A DNA stretch of 64,000 bases from assembly GCA_002316385.1 (NCBI GenBank), contig DCDL01000024.1, positions 178,248 to 242,247 of the forward strand, written 5' to 3'. How positions within the stretch are numbered: the first letter of the stretch is position 1; each line of letters starts with the position of its first letter. Shown piece after piece: positions 17,155-27,198 of this stretch. Below the pieces are notes generated by a model. It was given only the letters and a program-made list of their open reading frames with translations. It was not told the origin of the DNA and made no database searches. This stretch comes from Clostridium sp. UBA1056. GTDB lineage: Bacteria; Bacillota; Clostridia; Clostridiales; Clostridiaceae. A program made the position numbers and the translations under genes.

Positions 17155-17898
17155 ATGAATATCATAAAAGCAGAAGATTATCAGAGTATGAGTAGAAAGG
17201 CTGCTAATATAATTTCTGCTCAAGTTATCCTTTACCCAGATTCTGTATTAGGGCTTGCCACTGGCTCCACACCTTTAGGCATATATAAGCAGCTAATTGA
17301 GTGGTACAATAAGGGGGATCTTGATTTTTCAAAGGTACATAGTGTAAATTTAGATGAATACTATGAATTGTCACCAGAGCATAATCAAAGCTACAATTAT
17401 TATATGAAGGAAAATTTCTTTAAGCACATCAATATACCATTAAATAATACTCATATACCTAATGGACTTGCCTCAGATATTGATTTAGAGTGTAGTAGAT
17501 ATGATAAGTTAATTTCAGATTTTGGAGGTATTGACCTTCAGCTTTTAGGAATAGGTCATAATGGTCACGTAGGATTTAATGAGCCCAATGAAGAATTTGA
17601 TAAAACCACCCATAAGGTTAAATTAAATCAAAATACCATTGATGCCAATTCGAGATTTTTTAGTAGTATTGAAGAGATGCCTAAGTATGCTATTACTATA
17701 GGAATAAAGGCCATTATGCAGGCCAAGAAAATTCTTTTAGTAGTAAACGGAGCTAGTAAAGCGGACATTTTATATACAGCTCTTTTTGGAACAATTACAC
17801 CGAAAGTTCCTGCGTCCCTATTGCAACTACATCCTAATTTAACTGTTATTGCAGACAAAGAGGCTATTTCCACTATTGAAAAAAGAGTTAAACTTTAA
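17155..17898 (+). CDS. nagB: Glucosamine-6-phosphate deaminase
   Basis: 247 residues from the ATG preceded by GAGGAGG; an upstream in-frame ATG at 17122 would add 11 residues overlapping the RBS. Features are LATGSTP (34-40), which binds the phosphate, NLDEY with D67 (general base) and GIGHNGHVGFNEP (132-144) with the catalytic histidine. The enzyme converts glucosamine-6-P to fructose-6-P and ammonia, feeding amino-sugar carbon into glycolysis. It is placed convergently with a phosphofructokinase gene, which uses its product, but the two are not cotranscribed. No nagA is nearby. Confidence 0.96.
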   Translation: MNIIKAEDYQSMSRKAANIISAQVILYPDSVLGLATGSTPLGIYKQLIEWYNKGDLDFSKVHSVNLDEYYELSPEHNQSYNYYMKENFFKHINIPLNNTHIPNGLASDIDLECSRYDKLISDFGGIDLQLLGIGHNGHVGFNEPNEEFDKTTHKVKLNQNTIDANSRFFSSIEEMPKYAITIGIKAIMQAKKILLVVNGASKADILYTALFGTITPKVPASLLQLHPNLTVIADKEAISTIEKRVKL

Positions 17899-17904
17899 TT
17901 TATA

Positions 17905-17944
17905 TAAGGAGTGATTTTCTAAATTAGAAACCACTCCTTTATAA
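17905..17944. terminator. Bidirectional terminator between nagB and the phosphofructokinase gene
   Basis: AAGGAGTGATTTCTAA-like and TTAGAAACCACTCCTT arms form a stem with one bulge. A- and T-rich flanks on the two sides suit both convergent genes. Confidence 0.8.
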
Positions 17945-17972
17945 TAAGTAAAATTAGTTATATTCTACTATA

Positions 17973-19190
17973 CTATTTTATTATAAAAGCATATTTAGGA
18001 AGTCCATTTTCATATTGAACTTTTGGTTCTCCCATAATTAAAGGTAATGCATATTCATAGGCTTCCTTAGTTACATTATTACCTTCTTCATTAATCCATT
18101 CCTTAGGGAAGTATTTTATAGAGTTTGCTACTTTAGAAGTGTGTACAGCAAAGGTTTCTGACTTATATGGAGCACTAGAAACACGCTTAATACCTATCAT
18201 ATTACCACTTTCACCTTGAGCTGAATATTCTAATGCAGCAAAGCCACAGTTAAAAGCTTCATCAATATCAGTTTGAGAAGCAATATGCATTGCACAACGT
18301 TGCATAGTTGAGAGTTCTATAGCTCTTACTTTTTTACAAACTCCATTTTCAGTGATTAGATTTTTAATATATCCACAAACGCCACCTAATTGAGCATGAC
18401 CAAATTTATCTAGACCAGTGCAGCCCATTTCACCAAGGAAAGTACCATCAGCGGTTCTTATTCCTTCAGAAACTACTACAACTACAGAATTTTTTTCTTC
18501 CAATTTTTTAGATACATCTTTTAAAAATTTATCTTGATCAAAGGCAACTTCAGGAAGATAAATTAAATCTACAACTGGCTCTCCATTTAATGTAGCAACA
18601 CAGGAACTAGCGGCAAGCCATCCTGTATCACGGCCCATTGCTTCAATGACAAATACGTTCTTTGCACTATAAACACTAGAATCCAATTTATTTTCTAAAG
18701 CTATAGTCGCTATAAATTTAGCAGCACTTCCAAAGCCAGGAGTGTGGTCCATTACAGGAAGATCATTATCTATAGTCTTAGGAATTCCAAAGAATTTTAC
18801 AGGAAGGTTATGCTCTTTTGCATAATTACTAAGCTTATGGACTGTATCCATAGAATCATTTCCACCAATATAAAAAAAGGTATCAATTTCATACTTCTTG
18901 AAGATTTCAAAAAGTTTTATGTATTCCTCTTTATTATCTTCATAGGTTTTTAATTTATATCTACAAGATCCAAGTCCTGATGAAGGAGTATAAATTAACC
19001 TATCAATAACGTCTTTATCAACATCAGAAAGATTTATCATATTTTCATTTAAAATACCTTCAATACCGTTAATACCTGCATATACATTGTCAAAATAATG
19101 TAGTTCTTCGTTTGACTTAAATACGCCCATGGCACTGGCATTTATTACAGAAGTAGGCCCACCAGATTGAGCTACTATACAATTTTTCAT
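17973..19190 (-). CDS. pfp: 6-phosphofructokinase, probable pyrophosphate-dependent type
   Basis: 405 residues from the ATG at 19190, preceded by AAAGGAGTG; a GTG four codons upstream would overlap that RBS. The N-terminal phosphate-donor loop is SGGPTSVINAS. GGNDS at 109-113 and PKTIDND at 137-143 replace the GGDGS and PGTIDND of ATP-dependent bacterial enzymes, which is the usual mark of PPi-dependent members. Substrate motifs MGRDTGWLAA and GEMGCTGLDKFGHAQLGG are present. It would phosphorylate fructose-6-P reversibly using PPi, saving ATP. The donor is inferred from motifs, not proven. Confidence 0.88.
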   Translation of the reverse strand: MKNCIVAQSGGPTSVINASAMGVFKSNEELHYFDNVYAGINGIEGILNENMINLSDVDKDVIDRLIYTPSSGLGSCRYKLKTYEDNKEEYIKLFEIFKKYEIDTFFYIGGNDSMDTVHKLSNYAKEHNLPVKFFGIPKTIDNDLPVMDHTPGFGSAAKFIATIALENKLDSSVYSAKNVFVIEAMGRDTGWLAASSCVATLNGEPVVDLIYLPEVAFDQDKFLKDVSKKLEEKNSVVVVVSEGIRTADGTFLGEMGCTGLDKFGHAQLGGVCGYIKNLITENGVCKKVRAIELSTMQRCAMHIASQTDIDEAFNCGFAALEYSAQGESGNMIGIKRVSSAPYKSETFAVHTSKVANSIKYFPKEWINEEGNNVTKEAYEYALPLIMGEPKVQYENGLPKYAFIIK

Positions 19191-19462
19191 ATACTTAAAC
19201 ACTCCTTTATATTATGTAGAGATTTCTACACTTATTATTCCATCTTTTTAATTATAATATAAATTATAATTACTAACAATTAGTATAAGTAAATAGTTAT
19301 TATATTAATAATATATAAAGTGTGAAATAATAATGGATAAATAGTTAAATCTATATAAAAGGGTACCTTTAATTAGGATATTATAAGACTTTTTATTCGT
19401 ATAAATGGTATAATATTCATATATTAATTAAAATATATTAATTTAAATAAAGGAGAAAAATA

Positions 19463-20455
19463 ATGAAGATATATCCGATTGAAATAGAAGAAAAGTATGG
19501 TTATATAGATGAAAGTGGAAGGACAATAATCCCTTTTACTTTTGATTTTGCAGATGAATTTGAAGACGAAATGGGCTTTGTAGAAGTTGATGGATTATGT
19601 GGCTTTATAGATAAGAAAGGAAAGTATATAATAAAACCAAAATATCATGATATAAACTATTTTAATGAAGGTATGGCATTAGTAGAAATAGATCATAGAT
19701 ATGGATATATAGATTTAAATGGTAATGAAGTAGTATCTATAAAGTATGAAGAAGGAATGGGATTTACTGAAGGGCTTGCTGCAGTAAAAGTGTTAGGAAA
19801 ATGGGGATATATAAACAGAGAAGGTAAGATGATTATATCGCCAACCTTTGATGAAGCTAATGAGTTTGAGAGTAATGGATTAGCTATAGTTAGAGAAGGA
19901 GACAAATATGGGTATATAAATAAGGAAGGTAAATGCGTCAGTGGATTTATTTATGAATACGCTAATAATTTTAATGAAGGCTTAGCTAATGTGGGATTCC
20001 ATGGAAAAAATATCTTCATTGATGAAAAATTTAATACCAAGATAGAGAGTGATTTTGATTTTACTAATGAATTTTTTAATGGGCTAGCAGCTGTATCAAT
20101 AGAAAATTTATGGGGATATATAAACAGAGAAGGAAACTTTATAATTGATAGGAAATACAGCTGGGCGGACAACTTTAATACTGAATATGCAGCAGTTTCT
20201 GTAGAAGATAAATATGGCTTTATAGATAGAAATAATAATATAATAATACCTATAGAGTATGATAATGTATTTGAGTATAGTGAAGGCTTATTTTCTGTAG
20301 AAATTAATGAAAAGTGGGGATTTGTGAATTTAAAGGGTGACATGGTGATAAAACCTCAATTTGATGAAGTAGATAATTTTTATGATGAAATATGCAAGGT
20401 TACAGTAGATGAAAAAGAAAGATATATAAATAAAGAAGGAAAATTTATATTATAA
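19463..20455 (+). CDS. WG-repeat protein, 330 residues
   Basis: Almost the whole protein is made of about eight WG (KWGYI) repeats of 35-45 residues. Typical units read KWGYINREGKMIISPTFDEA, KYGFIDRNNNIIIPIEYDNV and KWGFVNLKGDMVIKPQFDEV. WG repeats form beta-rich, probably propeller-like or solenoid structures used for binding. There is no signal peptide or anchor, so it is cytosolic. AAGGAG lies 7 bases before the ATG. No function can be assigned. It precedes the dipeptidase gene by about 90 bases. Confidence 0.85.
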   Translation: MKIYPIEIEEKYGYIDESGRTIIPFTFDFADEFEDEMGFVEVDGLCGFIDKKGKYIIKPKYHDINYFNEGMALVEIDHRYGYIDLNGNEVVSIKYEEGMGFTEGLAAVKVLGKWGYINREGKMIISPTFDEANEFESNGLAIVREGDKYGYINKEGKCVSGFIYEYANNFNEGLANVGFHGKNIFIDEKFNTKIESDFDFTNEFFNGLAAVSIENLWGYINREGNFIIDRKYSWADNFNTEYAAVSVEDKYGFIDRNNNIIIPIEYDNVFEYSEGLFSVEINEKWGFVNLKGDMVIKPQFDEVDNFYDEICKVTVDEKERYINKEGKFIL

Positions 20456-20544
20456 TAAGTGAATGATATAGGCCTTTATAGTAAATATAGTTATGATCTA
20501 AAATTAAATACAAAATATAGTTTTATAGTTAAGGGGAAAGTAAT

Positions 20545-21486
20545 ATGAATATAATTGATTTGCATTGTGATACAATTGAACATCTAACCGATAATAAGGA
20601 CATGGAATTAAAGAAAAATAATTTAGCTATTGATTTAGAAAAATTAAAAAGAGGTAATTCCTTAGCACAGTTTTTTGCTTTATTTATTGATTTGTATGAA
20701 CAACCTAAAGCATTTAATAGAGCTATGGATATGCTAAATAGATTTTATGAAGAGATAGAGAAGAATAATCATGAAATAAACGTAGCAAAAAATTATGAGG
20801 ATATTAACAAAAATAGAGAAGAAGGAAAAATATCAGCTTTTCTGACTATAGAAGAAGGAGAAGCTATAGAAGGCTCTCATAAAAACTTGAGAAATTTTTA
20901 TGATTTAGGAGTAAGGCTTATGACTTTAACCTGGAATTATGAAAATAGCATAGGTTATCCAAATTGTAAGGAAGAGTTTAGAAATAAAGGATTAAAGAAC
21001 TTTGGATTAGAAACCGTTGAAGAAATGAATAAGTTAGGAATGATTATTGACGTTTCTCATCTATCAGATGGAGGTTTCTATGATGTGGCAAGGTATAGTA
21101 AGCAACCTTTCGTAGCATCACATTCAAATAGTAGAACTATATGTAATCACAGTAGAAATCTAACTGATGATATGATTAGAGTTCTTAGTGAAAAGGGGGG
21201 TGTAACTGGAATTAATTTTGAAAAATCTTTCCTAAGAGAAGGAGGAAGTAAAAGTTCTGTTATAGATATGGTTAAGCACATAAATCATATTTCTAATATT
21301 GGAGGAATAGATGTAGTAGCTCTTGGTAGTGATTTTGATGGAATTAATCCTAAGAACTTGGAAATTAGTAATATGGGAGAAATAGATAAGCTTATAATAG
21401 AATTACAAAAAGCAGGATATCATGAGAGCAATATAGAAAAAATACTATATAAAAATGCGTTAAGAGTAATAAAAGAAGTTCTCTAA
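20545..21486 (+). CDS. Membrane dipeptidase family (M19) peptidase
   Basis: 313 residues, the usual length for bacterial renal-dipeptidase homologues. Zinc-site motifs are visible: DLHCDT with H7 and D9 near the start, EEGEAIEG around 103-110 for the bridging glutamate, VSH with H172, ASHSNSRTICNHSRN with H193, and GSDFDG near the C-terminus. It hydrolyses dipeptides, often including D-residue or dehydro forms. No signal peptide, so it is probably cytosolic despite the family name. RBS AAGGGGAAAG precedes the ATG. Confidence 0.93.
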   Translation: MNIIDLHCDTIEHLTDNKDMELKKNNLAIDLEKLKRGNSLAQFFALFIDLYEQPKAFNRAMDMLNRFYEEIEKNNHEINVAKNYEDINKNREEGKISAFLTIEEGEAIEGSHKNLRNFYDLGVRLMTLTWNYENSIGYPNCKEEFRNKGLKNFGLETVEEMNKLGMIIDVSHLSDGGFYDVARYSKQPFVASHSNSRTICNHSRNLTDDMIRVLSEKGGVTGINFEKSFLREGGSKSSVIDMVKHINHISNIGGIDVVALGSDFDGINPKNLEISNMGEIDKLIIELQKAGYHESNIEKILYKNALRVIKEVL

Positions 21487-21586
21487 TATGAAATAGTTTA
21501 TAGAAATTTTAATATTATATTATAGAAGTTTTAGACTATTCTAATAAAATATTTATAGGTTACAATAAAAGAAAAGGAGTGAGGTT

Positions 21587-23842
21587 ATGGAATATGGAGA
21601 GTTACAAAATAGTGTGTCCCACGGAGAAATTACATTAAAAAAAGTAGATATAGAAGGTAATATTTGTGGAGAGTTTGTTGAATTTACAATAAGTCATATT
21701 TATGAAAACATAGGTGAAGATGATGTAAAAGGCATATATACTTTCCCAATACCAGATACTGCCGTCATATCAGGTTTTGAAGCTAATATAGGTGGAAGAG
21801 TTATAAAAGGTAAGGTAGAAGATAAAAAAGGTATAGAAAAGATATATGAGAATGTTGGAGAAGATTCTGGAAGCAAGCTTTTGTTAGAAGAATTAAACAA
21901 AAACTACTTTAAGATGTCTATTGGCACAATTTTAAAGGGTGAAACTGTAGTTATAAAAATTTCCTATATAGAGGAATTAGTATATGAGCAATCAAAGCTA
22001 AAATTAATTATACCTAAGATTGTTCCTCCAGTAAATCCATATAGCCAGAAACAACAGCAACAAGACGAATATAATCTATCTTTAAATTTATTAGTGGAGA
22101 CCTTTGAAAATGCTAAATTTTATTGTGATACTCACAAGATAAAGGTAGAAGAAGGGGAGAATAATTTATATAAAATAACTTTAGAAGATGACAATCAAAT
22201 ACTTAATAGTGCTATGACAATTTACTTAGAAGAATCTCTAAGTGAAACTAGTGGAATTATATATGAAAATTATAGTGAAGATAACGGAATTGTATATTTG
22301 AGATTCCTACCTGAAATTGAAGAAGATGTAGAAGGAAAAAGTGGGAATTATATATTCCTTATAGATATATCTGAATCTATGGATGGAGATAAGATAAAAG
22401 AAGCTAAAACAGCTTTACAATTGTGTCTTAGAAACCTATATAAAGGTGATACATTTAATATAGTTGCCATGGGTGATACATTAAAGTATTTCTCAGCGAA
22501 TAAAAAAGTTGAATTTAATGAAGAAAATCTAAAGGAAGCATCTAAATGGATAGACAAATTATCTTGTGAGAAGGATGCTAGCATATTTGAGGGAATAAAA
22601 TATGCATTTTTAAATGAAGGAAAGGGTGAAGAAAATACTATTATTCTATTTACTGATGACATAGTTGATGATGAAAAAGAAATTCTTGATTATGTTGAAA
22701 AGACTTGTGTAGAAAGTAGAATCTTCCCTTTTGGAATAGATGCATCAGTTAATACTTATTTTATAAATCAGATAGCACGACTTACCTTTGGTAAAGCTGA
22801 ATTTATTAATAGAAGTATAAGAATTGAAGATGTAATTTTAAATCAATTTAATAGAATAAGAGGTCTACAAATAACAGGTATTGAAATTGATTGGGGCGGA
22901 ATGAAAGTAGAAAAAACTTATCCTAGAACTATAGAATATATGTATGATGGAGAACCATTTTCAATATTTGCTAAGATCGATGGAGAGCTTGACGGTATTG
23001 TTACTCTTAACGGTATGGTTGGAAATAGAAGAATACAAAGAAGAATAAGTTTAACTAAGTTAGATTTAGAAGTTAATGCGAACTTAATTGAAAAGGTTTG
23101 GTATAAAAAGAGAATAGAGTCTTTGGAAAATAGAGTTATCTATGAGCGCGGAGAAGTTCATGAAGCTATGAAAAGTAAAATAATAGAGCTATCTACCTAT
23201 ATTGGAATTATAAGTGATGAAACTTCATTTATTCTAATAGAAGAAATTTATGAACCTGTACTAGGTGGGGTTATGAGAAAATTCCTACCAGTTAACGTAG
23301 ATTTTAACAAGGGTGATACTAATATAATTTCTCCGAAATTCTACTATAGTCAAAGCCTTGATGAATTAGAATTAGATACTTTAAATGATGAGGGAACAGA
23401 TAAGTCAGAGTTTTTACGTATCTTAGCAACACAACAGTTAGCTAGTGGTGCCTTTGGTAAATCTGTAGAAGATGATGAAATAGATAAGGTTATTTATACT
23501 GCTAGAAGTATATTGGCTTTTACTATTCATGGTGAAGGAATAGATATATATAAAAATCTATTAACTAAAGCTATAGTTTATCTTTTAGAAAATTATGAGA
23601 AGTTTGTAAGTGATAAAGAGGTTTTAATCTTAACATATCTTGCCCTTAAGTCTTTTGCAGATAAAGTAATAGTTAAGGATAACAAGAAAGTAAAGCTTCT
23701 AAATGCAATAAATTCCTTAGAAGATCTTATTAATGAGCTAAATATTGATTTAAGTAAAATTAAAGAACAAATATTAAAAGATATAGAAGGTGCAAAAGAA
23801 AAAGATCAGTTAAGTAGACTTATCTATAAATCAATTAAATAG
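21587..23842 (+). CDS. VIT and von Willebrand A domain protein
   Basis: 751 residues. The N-terminal VIT domain (about 1-130) shows EFTISHIYENIGEDDVKGIY and YTFPIPDTAVISGFEANIGG. A VWA domain at about 253-420 has an intact MIDAS: D260-x-S262-x-S264 in FLIDISESMDG, with a later T and FTDDIVDDE. A conserved helical region around 515-560 (IIELSTYIGIISDETSFILIEE) is typical of bacterial VIT-VWA proteins. There is no signal peptide or membrane segment. Such proteins are thought to mediate metal-dependent protein adhesion or assembly; the partner is unknown. RBS AAAAGGAGTGAGG. Confidence 0.88.
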   Translation: MEYGELQNSVSHGEITLKKVDIEGNICGEFVEFTISHIYENIGEDDVKGIYTFPIPDTAVISGFEANIGGRVIKGKVEDKKGIEKIYENVGEDSGSKLLLEELNKNYFKMSIGTILKGETVVIKISYIEELVYEQSKLKLIIPKIVPPVNPYSQKQQQQDEYNLSLNLLVETFENAKFYCDTHKIKVEEGENNLYKITLEDDNQILNSAMTIYLEESLSETSGIIYENYSEDNGIVYLRFLPEIEEDVEGKSGNYIFLIDISESMDGDKIKEAKTALQLCLRNLYKGDTFNIVAMGDTLKYFSANKKVEFNEENLKEASKWIDKLSCEKDASIFEGIKYAFLNEGKGEENTIILFTDDIVDDEKEILDYVEKTCVESRIFPFGIDASVNTYFINQIARLTFGKAEFINRSIRIEDVILNQFNRIRGLQITGIEIDWGGMKVEKTYPRTIEYMYDGEPFSIFAKIDGELDGIVTLNGMVGNRRIQRRISLTKLDLEVNANLIEKVWYKKRIESLENRVIYERGEVHEAMKSKIIELSTYIGIISDETSFILIEEIYEPVLGGVMRKFLPVNVDFNKGDTNIISPKFYYSQSLDELELDTLNDEGTDKSEFLRILATQQLASGAFGKSVEDDEIDKVIYTARSILAFTIHGEGIDIYKNLLTKAIVYLLENYEKFVSDKEVLILTYLALKSFADKVIVKDNKKVKLLNAINSLEDLINELNIDLSKIKEQILKDIEGAKEKDQLSRLIYKSIK

Positions 23843-23922
23843 TACTGTCTTAAAAATGAAATGAATTTTAAATAAATATTGAGCTTGTGCTTTAATATAA
23901 GTGCAAGCTTAATATTTTACTA
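23842..23922. repeat. Palindromic intergenic element P3
   Basis: It directly follows the VIT-VWA stop. The inner arms AATATTGAGCTTGTGCTT and AAGTGCAAGCTTAATATT enclose TAATAT with few mismatches. It shares CTTTAATATAAGTGCA with P1 and TTAAATAAATNTTGAG with P2. It begins with GTACTGTCTTAAAAAT, similar to the P1 outer arm, but the right outer arm is lost. Confidence 0.6.
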
Positions 23923-24021
23923 TAATTAGTAATTATTTTTAGTTAGCCATTGTTTGTAGTATAATTTACTAAATGATATTATTTAAATAGAATATTACTA
24001 AGGGAAGGTAGTACATACTTA

Positions 24022-24753
24022 ATGAATAAGCTCACAATTAATAGAGAAGAAAAAGAAATCATGAGAAGTTTTATAAAGAAAGAATTTTGTAGAAGGTATA
24101 ACATCGATATATACAATTCACTAGATATCATAACCATAGAGAATATTTCTAATTTAATAGATTTGTATGATACTTATGTATTAGATAAGTATTTAACACA
24201 AGTCATACCACAAGGAATTAGAGTATCCACATCTAACAGAATGACCTCTAGTGGGGGTAAAACTATATTTTCTAAAGTAGGAAGAGAGTCCAAATACGAG
24301 ATTAGAATAAGCAATAGGATTATGGAAAGATTTATAGAAGATGATGAAAGTAAAATTGTTTGTGGAATTGAGGCTGAAGATACATTAGAAGCTCTTATGC
24401 TTATTTTGGAGCATGAGATATGCCATGTTATAGAATTTAGTAAGTATGGAAATTCTAATTGTAAGGGCAGAAGGTTTAAGACCATGGCCTTTAATTTATT
24501 CCATCATAAAAACAGCTATCATGAAATATTAAAAAGTGAAAATAATTTAAATAAAACCAATAATAGATCTTTTTCTAAAGGACAAGTTGTCCAATTTACA
24601 TATAAGGATATATTACATGAAGGAATAATCAGTAACATTAATAAAAGAGCTACAGTAATGGTTAAGGACGTGAATGGAGCTTATGAAGATAGAAATAGAA
24701 TTAAATATTCAAAGTGGTATATATCATTAAGTTTACTTATAAGTAAGGAGTAG
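24022..24753 (+). CDS. SprT-like zinc metalloprotease domain protein
   Basis: 243 residues. The zincin motif HEICH is at 131-135 within LEHEICHVIEFSKYG, with a downstream GRRFKTMAFNLFHHK that supplies the third ligand region as in SprT/Spartan-type proteins. RMTSSGGK (73-80) matches the beta-hairpin before the helix. The C-terminal 55 residues (KGQVVQFTYKDILHEGIISN onwards) look like a small beta domain. The function is not known in clostridia; eukaryotic relatives act on DNA-protein crosslinks. The RBS is GGGAAGG, 13 bases upstream, somewhat far. It is likely cotranscribed with the HAD gene 8 bases downstream. Confidence 0.75.
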   Translation: MNKLTINREEKEIMRSFIKKEFCRRYNIDIYNSLDIITIENISNLIDLYDTYVLDKYLTQVIPQGIRVSTSNRMTSSGGKTIFSKVGRESKYEIRISNRIMERFIEDDESKIVCGIEAEDTLEALMLILEHEICHVIEFSKYGNSNCKGRRFKTMAFNLFHHKNSYHEILKSENNLNKTNNRSFSKGQVVQFTYKDILHEGIISNINKRATVMVKDVNGAYEDRNRIKYSKWYISLSLLISKE

Positions 24754-24760
24754 AAGAAAT

Positions 24761-25390
24761 ATGATAAAAGCAATATTATTTGATCTAGATGGCACCATAA
24801 TAGATACAAATGAGTTAATATTAACTTCCTTTGATTATGTATTAAATAATTATTTAGGATTAAATATAGGAAGAGAAGAGATTTTAGAATCCTTTGGCGT
24901 ACCGCTTAAAGATGTGATGAATCACTATGAAAAAGAGAGAGCTGAGGAATTAGTTAATGAATACATAAGGTATTCACTAGATAGCCATGATAAATACATA
25001 AAATCCTATGATCACGTAGAAGAAGGGCTAATAAAATTAAAAAATAAAGGATTAAAGGTAGCTATAGTTACATCGAAAAGAAGAGGAACAGCTTTAAGGG
25101 GACTTAATTGTTTTGATTTAGAAAAATATTTTGATGTAATAATTACTCCAGAGGATAGTAAAAAACATAAACCAGATGGTGAACCTGTTTTAAAAGCTTG
25201 TGAAGCTTTAAATGTTAATCCAGAGGAGACTATAATGGTAGGAGATAGCCATAATGATATTTTATGTGGTAAAAATGCAGGCTCTAAAACGTGTTTAGTA
25301 AATTATACAGCTTTAGATATAGAAAAAATAAAGACATATAAACCAGATTTTACAATAGATAGGATAGAAGATATTATTGAAATAATTTAA
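24761..25390 (+). CDS. HAD-IA family phosphatase (PpaX/Gph-like)
   Basis: 209 residues. HAD motif I is FDLDGTIIDT (D8, D10), motif II VAIVTSKRR at about 103-111, and motifs III/IV KHKPDGEP and VGDSHNDILCG near 142 and 166. The alpha-helical cap lies between residues 15 and 90. The sequence is close to the PpaX pyrophosphatase and phosphoglycolate phosphatase group; the exact substrate is uncertain. The start overlaps an AAGTAAGGAG region at the end of the previous gene, so the pair is probably an operon. Confidence 0.88.
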   Translation: MIKAILFDLDGTIIDTNELILTSFDYVLNNYLGLNIGREEILESFGVPLKDVMNHYEKERAEELVNEYIRYSLDSHDKYIKSYDHVEEGLIKLKNKGLKVAIVTSKRRGTALRGLNCFDLEKYFDVIITPEDSKKHKPDGEPVLKACEALNVNPEETIMVGDSHNDILCGKNAGSKTCLVNYTALDIEKIKTYKPDFTIDRIEDIIEII

Positions 25391-25394
25391 AATA

Positions 25395-25503
25395 AAAACT
25401 GCTTTGAGTTAACTAGATTTTAAGTTGATATTGAGCTATATAATTAAGTTATATGAGAAATCAATATTTACATGAAATCTAGTTTAATTATTTTAGTAGT
25501 TTT
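25395..25503. repeat. Palindromic intergenic element P4
   Basis: It lies just after the HAD gene. AACTAGATTT pairs with AAATCTAGTT. Inside, TTGATATTGA and TCAATATTTA pair imperfectly, and the outermost AAAACTGCT faces TAGTTTTT. It has the nested form of P1-P3 and the string TTTTAAGTTGATATTGAG. The rest of 25391-25723 holds no gene. Confidence 0.5.
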
Positions 25504-25723
25504 TATTTATTATGATGTAAAATGCATATATTATATATGAGAGACTCTACTTTATTCATATATATAATTGTCATAATTGAAAATCATCATAACAATAATA
25601 TCCAAAATTTAGAGTAAATTTAAAACAACATAGTATATAATAATTAAGATTGTATCATTGTAAAAAAATTTTAAAAAGCATTGTGAAAAGGAACTTACAA
25701 TATAACCATATTAAAAATAAACA

Positions 25724-25766
25724 AAAAAGATTCTCTATGATTAATTTACATAGAGAATCTTTTTTT
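25724..25766. terminator. Bidirectional terminator next to the carboxypeptidase gene
   Basis: AAAGATTCTCTATG and CATAGAGAATCTTT form a perfect 14-bp stem with A-run and T-run flanks on opposite sides. Confidence 0.9.
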
Positions 25767-27021
25767 ATCTATATATACGTCTTTTTTTATTTCTACGATT
25801 TCTATTTATTTTAGAAATTATTAATAATACTAAGAATACTACTATTATTAATACTAATAGAGCTAATATATAATAAAGTATATTGCTTTTAATTATATCC
25901 ATATTAGATATTCCAGAATATACATCATATTGTTTTTCATAGCCCTTTACTGAAACAGTAGTATTTCCGATTGATTTATCTTTGCTTAAGGTCCAAACAT
26001 TTATTTTTTCAACCTCAGAATTAAGTTCAGGCTCTAAATCTGTAGGATATAAGGAGATATCCTCATGAATAGTAACAGGAATTTTAATTGCTTTCTTTGG
26101 ACCTATAAGAGGTATAATATTATATTCCATGGTAACTTCTGAAATTTCAGAGTCCTTAGCCTTAAAAACTTCTTTTTGTGCATTAAAACCATAGTTTGAT
26201 AATTTTGTAGTATCTTCAAAAACTTGAGTATCTACTGGGAAGTTATAATCAGAACCTAATACAATCGTTGCAAGAGTACGTCCATTTCTTTGATATAAAG
26301 CTGCTAGACATCTTCCAGATTTTTCTGTATAGCCAGTTTTTCCACCAATATTTCCATCAACACCTATAAGCTTGTTTCTATTTTCAACTATTGCTGAAGG
26401 TCCATTAGTTGACTTTACTTCTGATTCTTTTTTATCCATAGTTTCTCTAATCCACTCATTACTATAAGCTGCATCTAATAGTAATGCTAAATCGTATGAT
26501 GTAGTATAGTGATCATCAGTATTATCATCAAGTCCATTTGGAGTTACAAAATTAGTATTAGTCATACCTAATGCTTTAGCTTTTTCATTCATCATATTAA
26601 TGAAATTATCCTTTGTTCCACCAACATTTTCAGCAATCATGTAAGCAATATCATTACCTGAATAAAGAAGTAGTATGTCCATAGCATCCTTTGCAGTAAA
26701 TGTATCACCAGGAGTTACTGGATGAACATTAAGGCCATAAGAGTAAGGAGCCTCATTTAAAGCTGCAGCAGGATAAGTAAGTAAATCTGTTTTACTTTTA
26801 TTTTCAGCTAATAATAAAGCAGTCATAAGCTTAGTTAGACTAGCTGGCTGTTTTTTTTCGTCGATATTTTTAGAATAGACTATTTCCTTCGTTTCTAAAT
26901 CCATAATAATAGCTGAAGTACCAACAATTTCAGGTTGACTATCTGCTAGTGCTATGGTTGAGAAAGAAAAGGTAAACACTAAAGTAAAAAATACCCACAA
27001 TGCTAAAATTCTCTTTTTCAC
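25765..27021 (-). CDS. Serine-type D-Ala-D-Ala carboxypeptidase (low-molecular-weight PBP)
   Basis: 418 residues with all three penicillin-binding motifs: S61-L-T-K64, S120-G-N122 and K227-T-G229. An N-terminal signal peptide (residues 1-27, ending in ALADS) targets the mature domain outside the cell. A C-terminal transmembrane helix (about 383-405) and a basic tail RNRRNKKRR anchor it to the membrane. In classical DacA/DacF proteins the anchor is an amphipathic helix, so the true TM helix with basic tail is a variation. It trims the terminal D-Ala from peptidoglycan stems. It is transcribed alone, with RBS GAGAGATGA. Confidence 0.93.
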   Translation of the reverse strand: MKKRILALWVFFTLVFTFSFSTIALADSQPEIVGTSAIIMDLETKEIVYSKNIDEKKQPASLTKLMTALLLAENKSKTDLLTYPAAALNEAPYSYGLNVHPVTPGDTFTAKDAMDILLLYSGNDIAYMIAENVGGTKDNFINMMNEKAKALGMTNTNFVTPNGLDDNTDDHYTTSYDLALLLDAAYSNEWIRETMDKKESEVKSTNGPSAIVENRNKLIGVDGNIGGKTGYTEKSGRCLAALYQRNGRTLATIVLGSDYNFPVDTQVFEDTTKLSNYGFNAQKEVFKAKDSEISEVTMEYNIIPLIGPKKAIKIPVTIHEDISLYPTDLEPELNSEVEKINVWTLSKDKSIGNTTVSVKGYEKQYDVYSGISNMDIIKSNILYYILALLVLIIVVFLVLLIISKINRNRRNKKRRIYR

Positions 27022-27198
27022 AAGTCATCTCTCCATTTATTATATTTTAGAATTAATTAAGTCCTATTTAGTATACCATTTAGTAGATTTTTCAACAAGG
27101 ATAAAGAAAAAATATGTTATTAACAATATATTATATTTTTATTATCATTTATTATGATATGCTATAAATAAGTATACAGTTAAAGGAGTAGTGGATAT

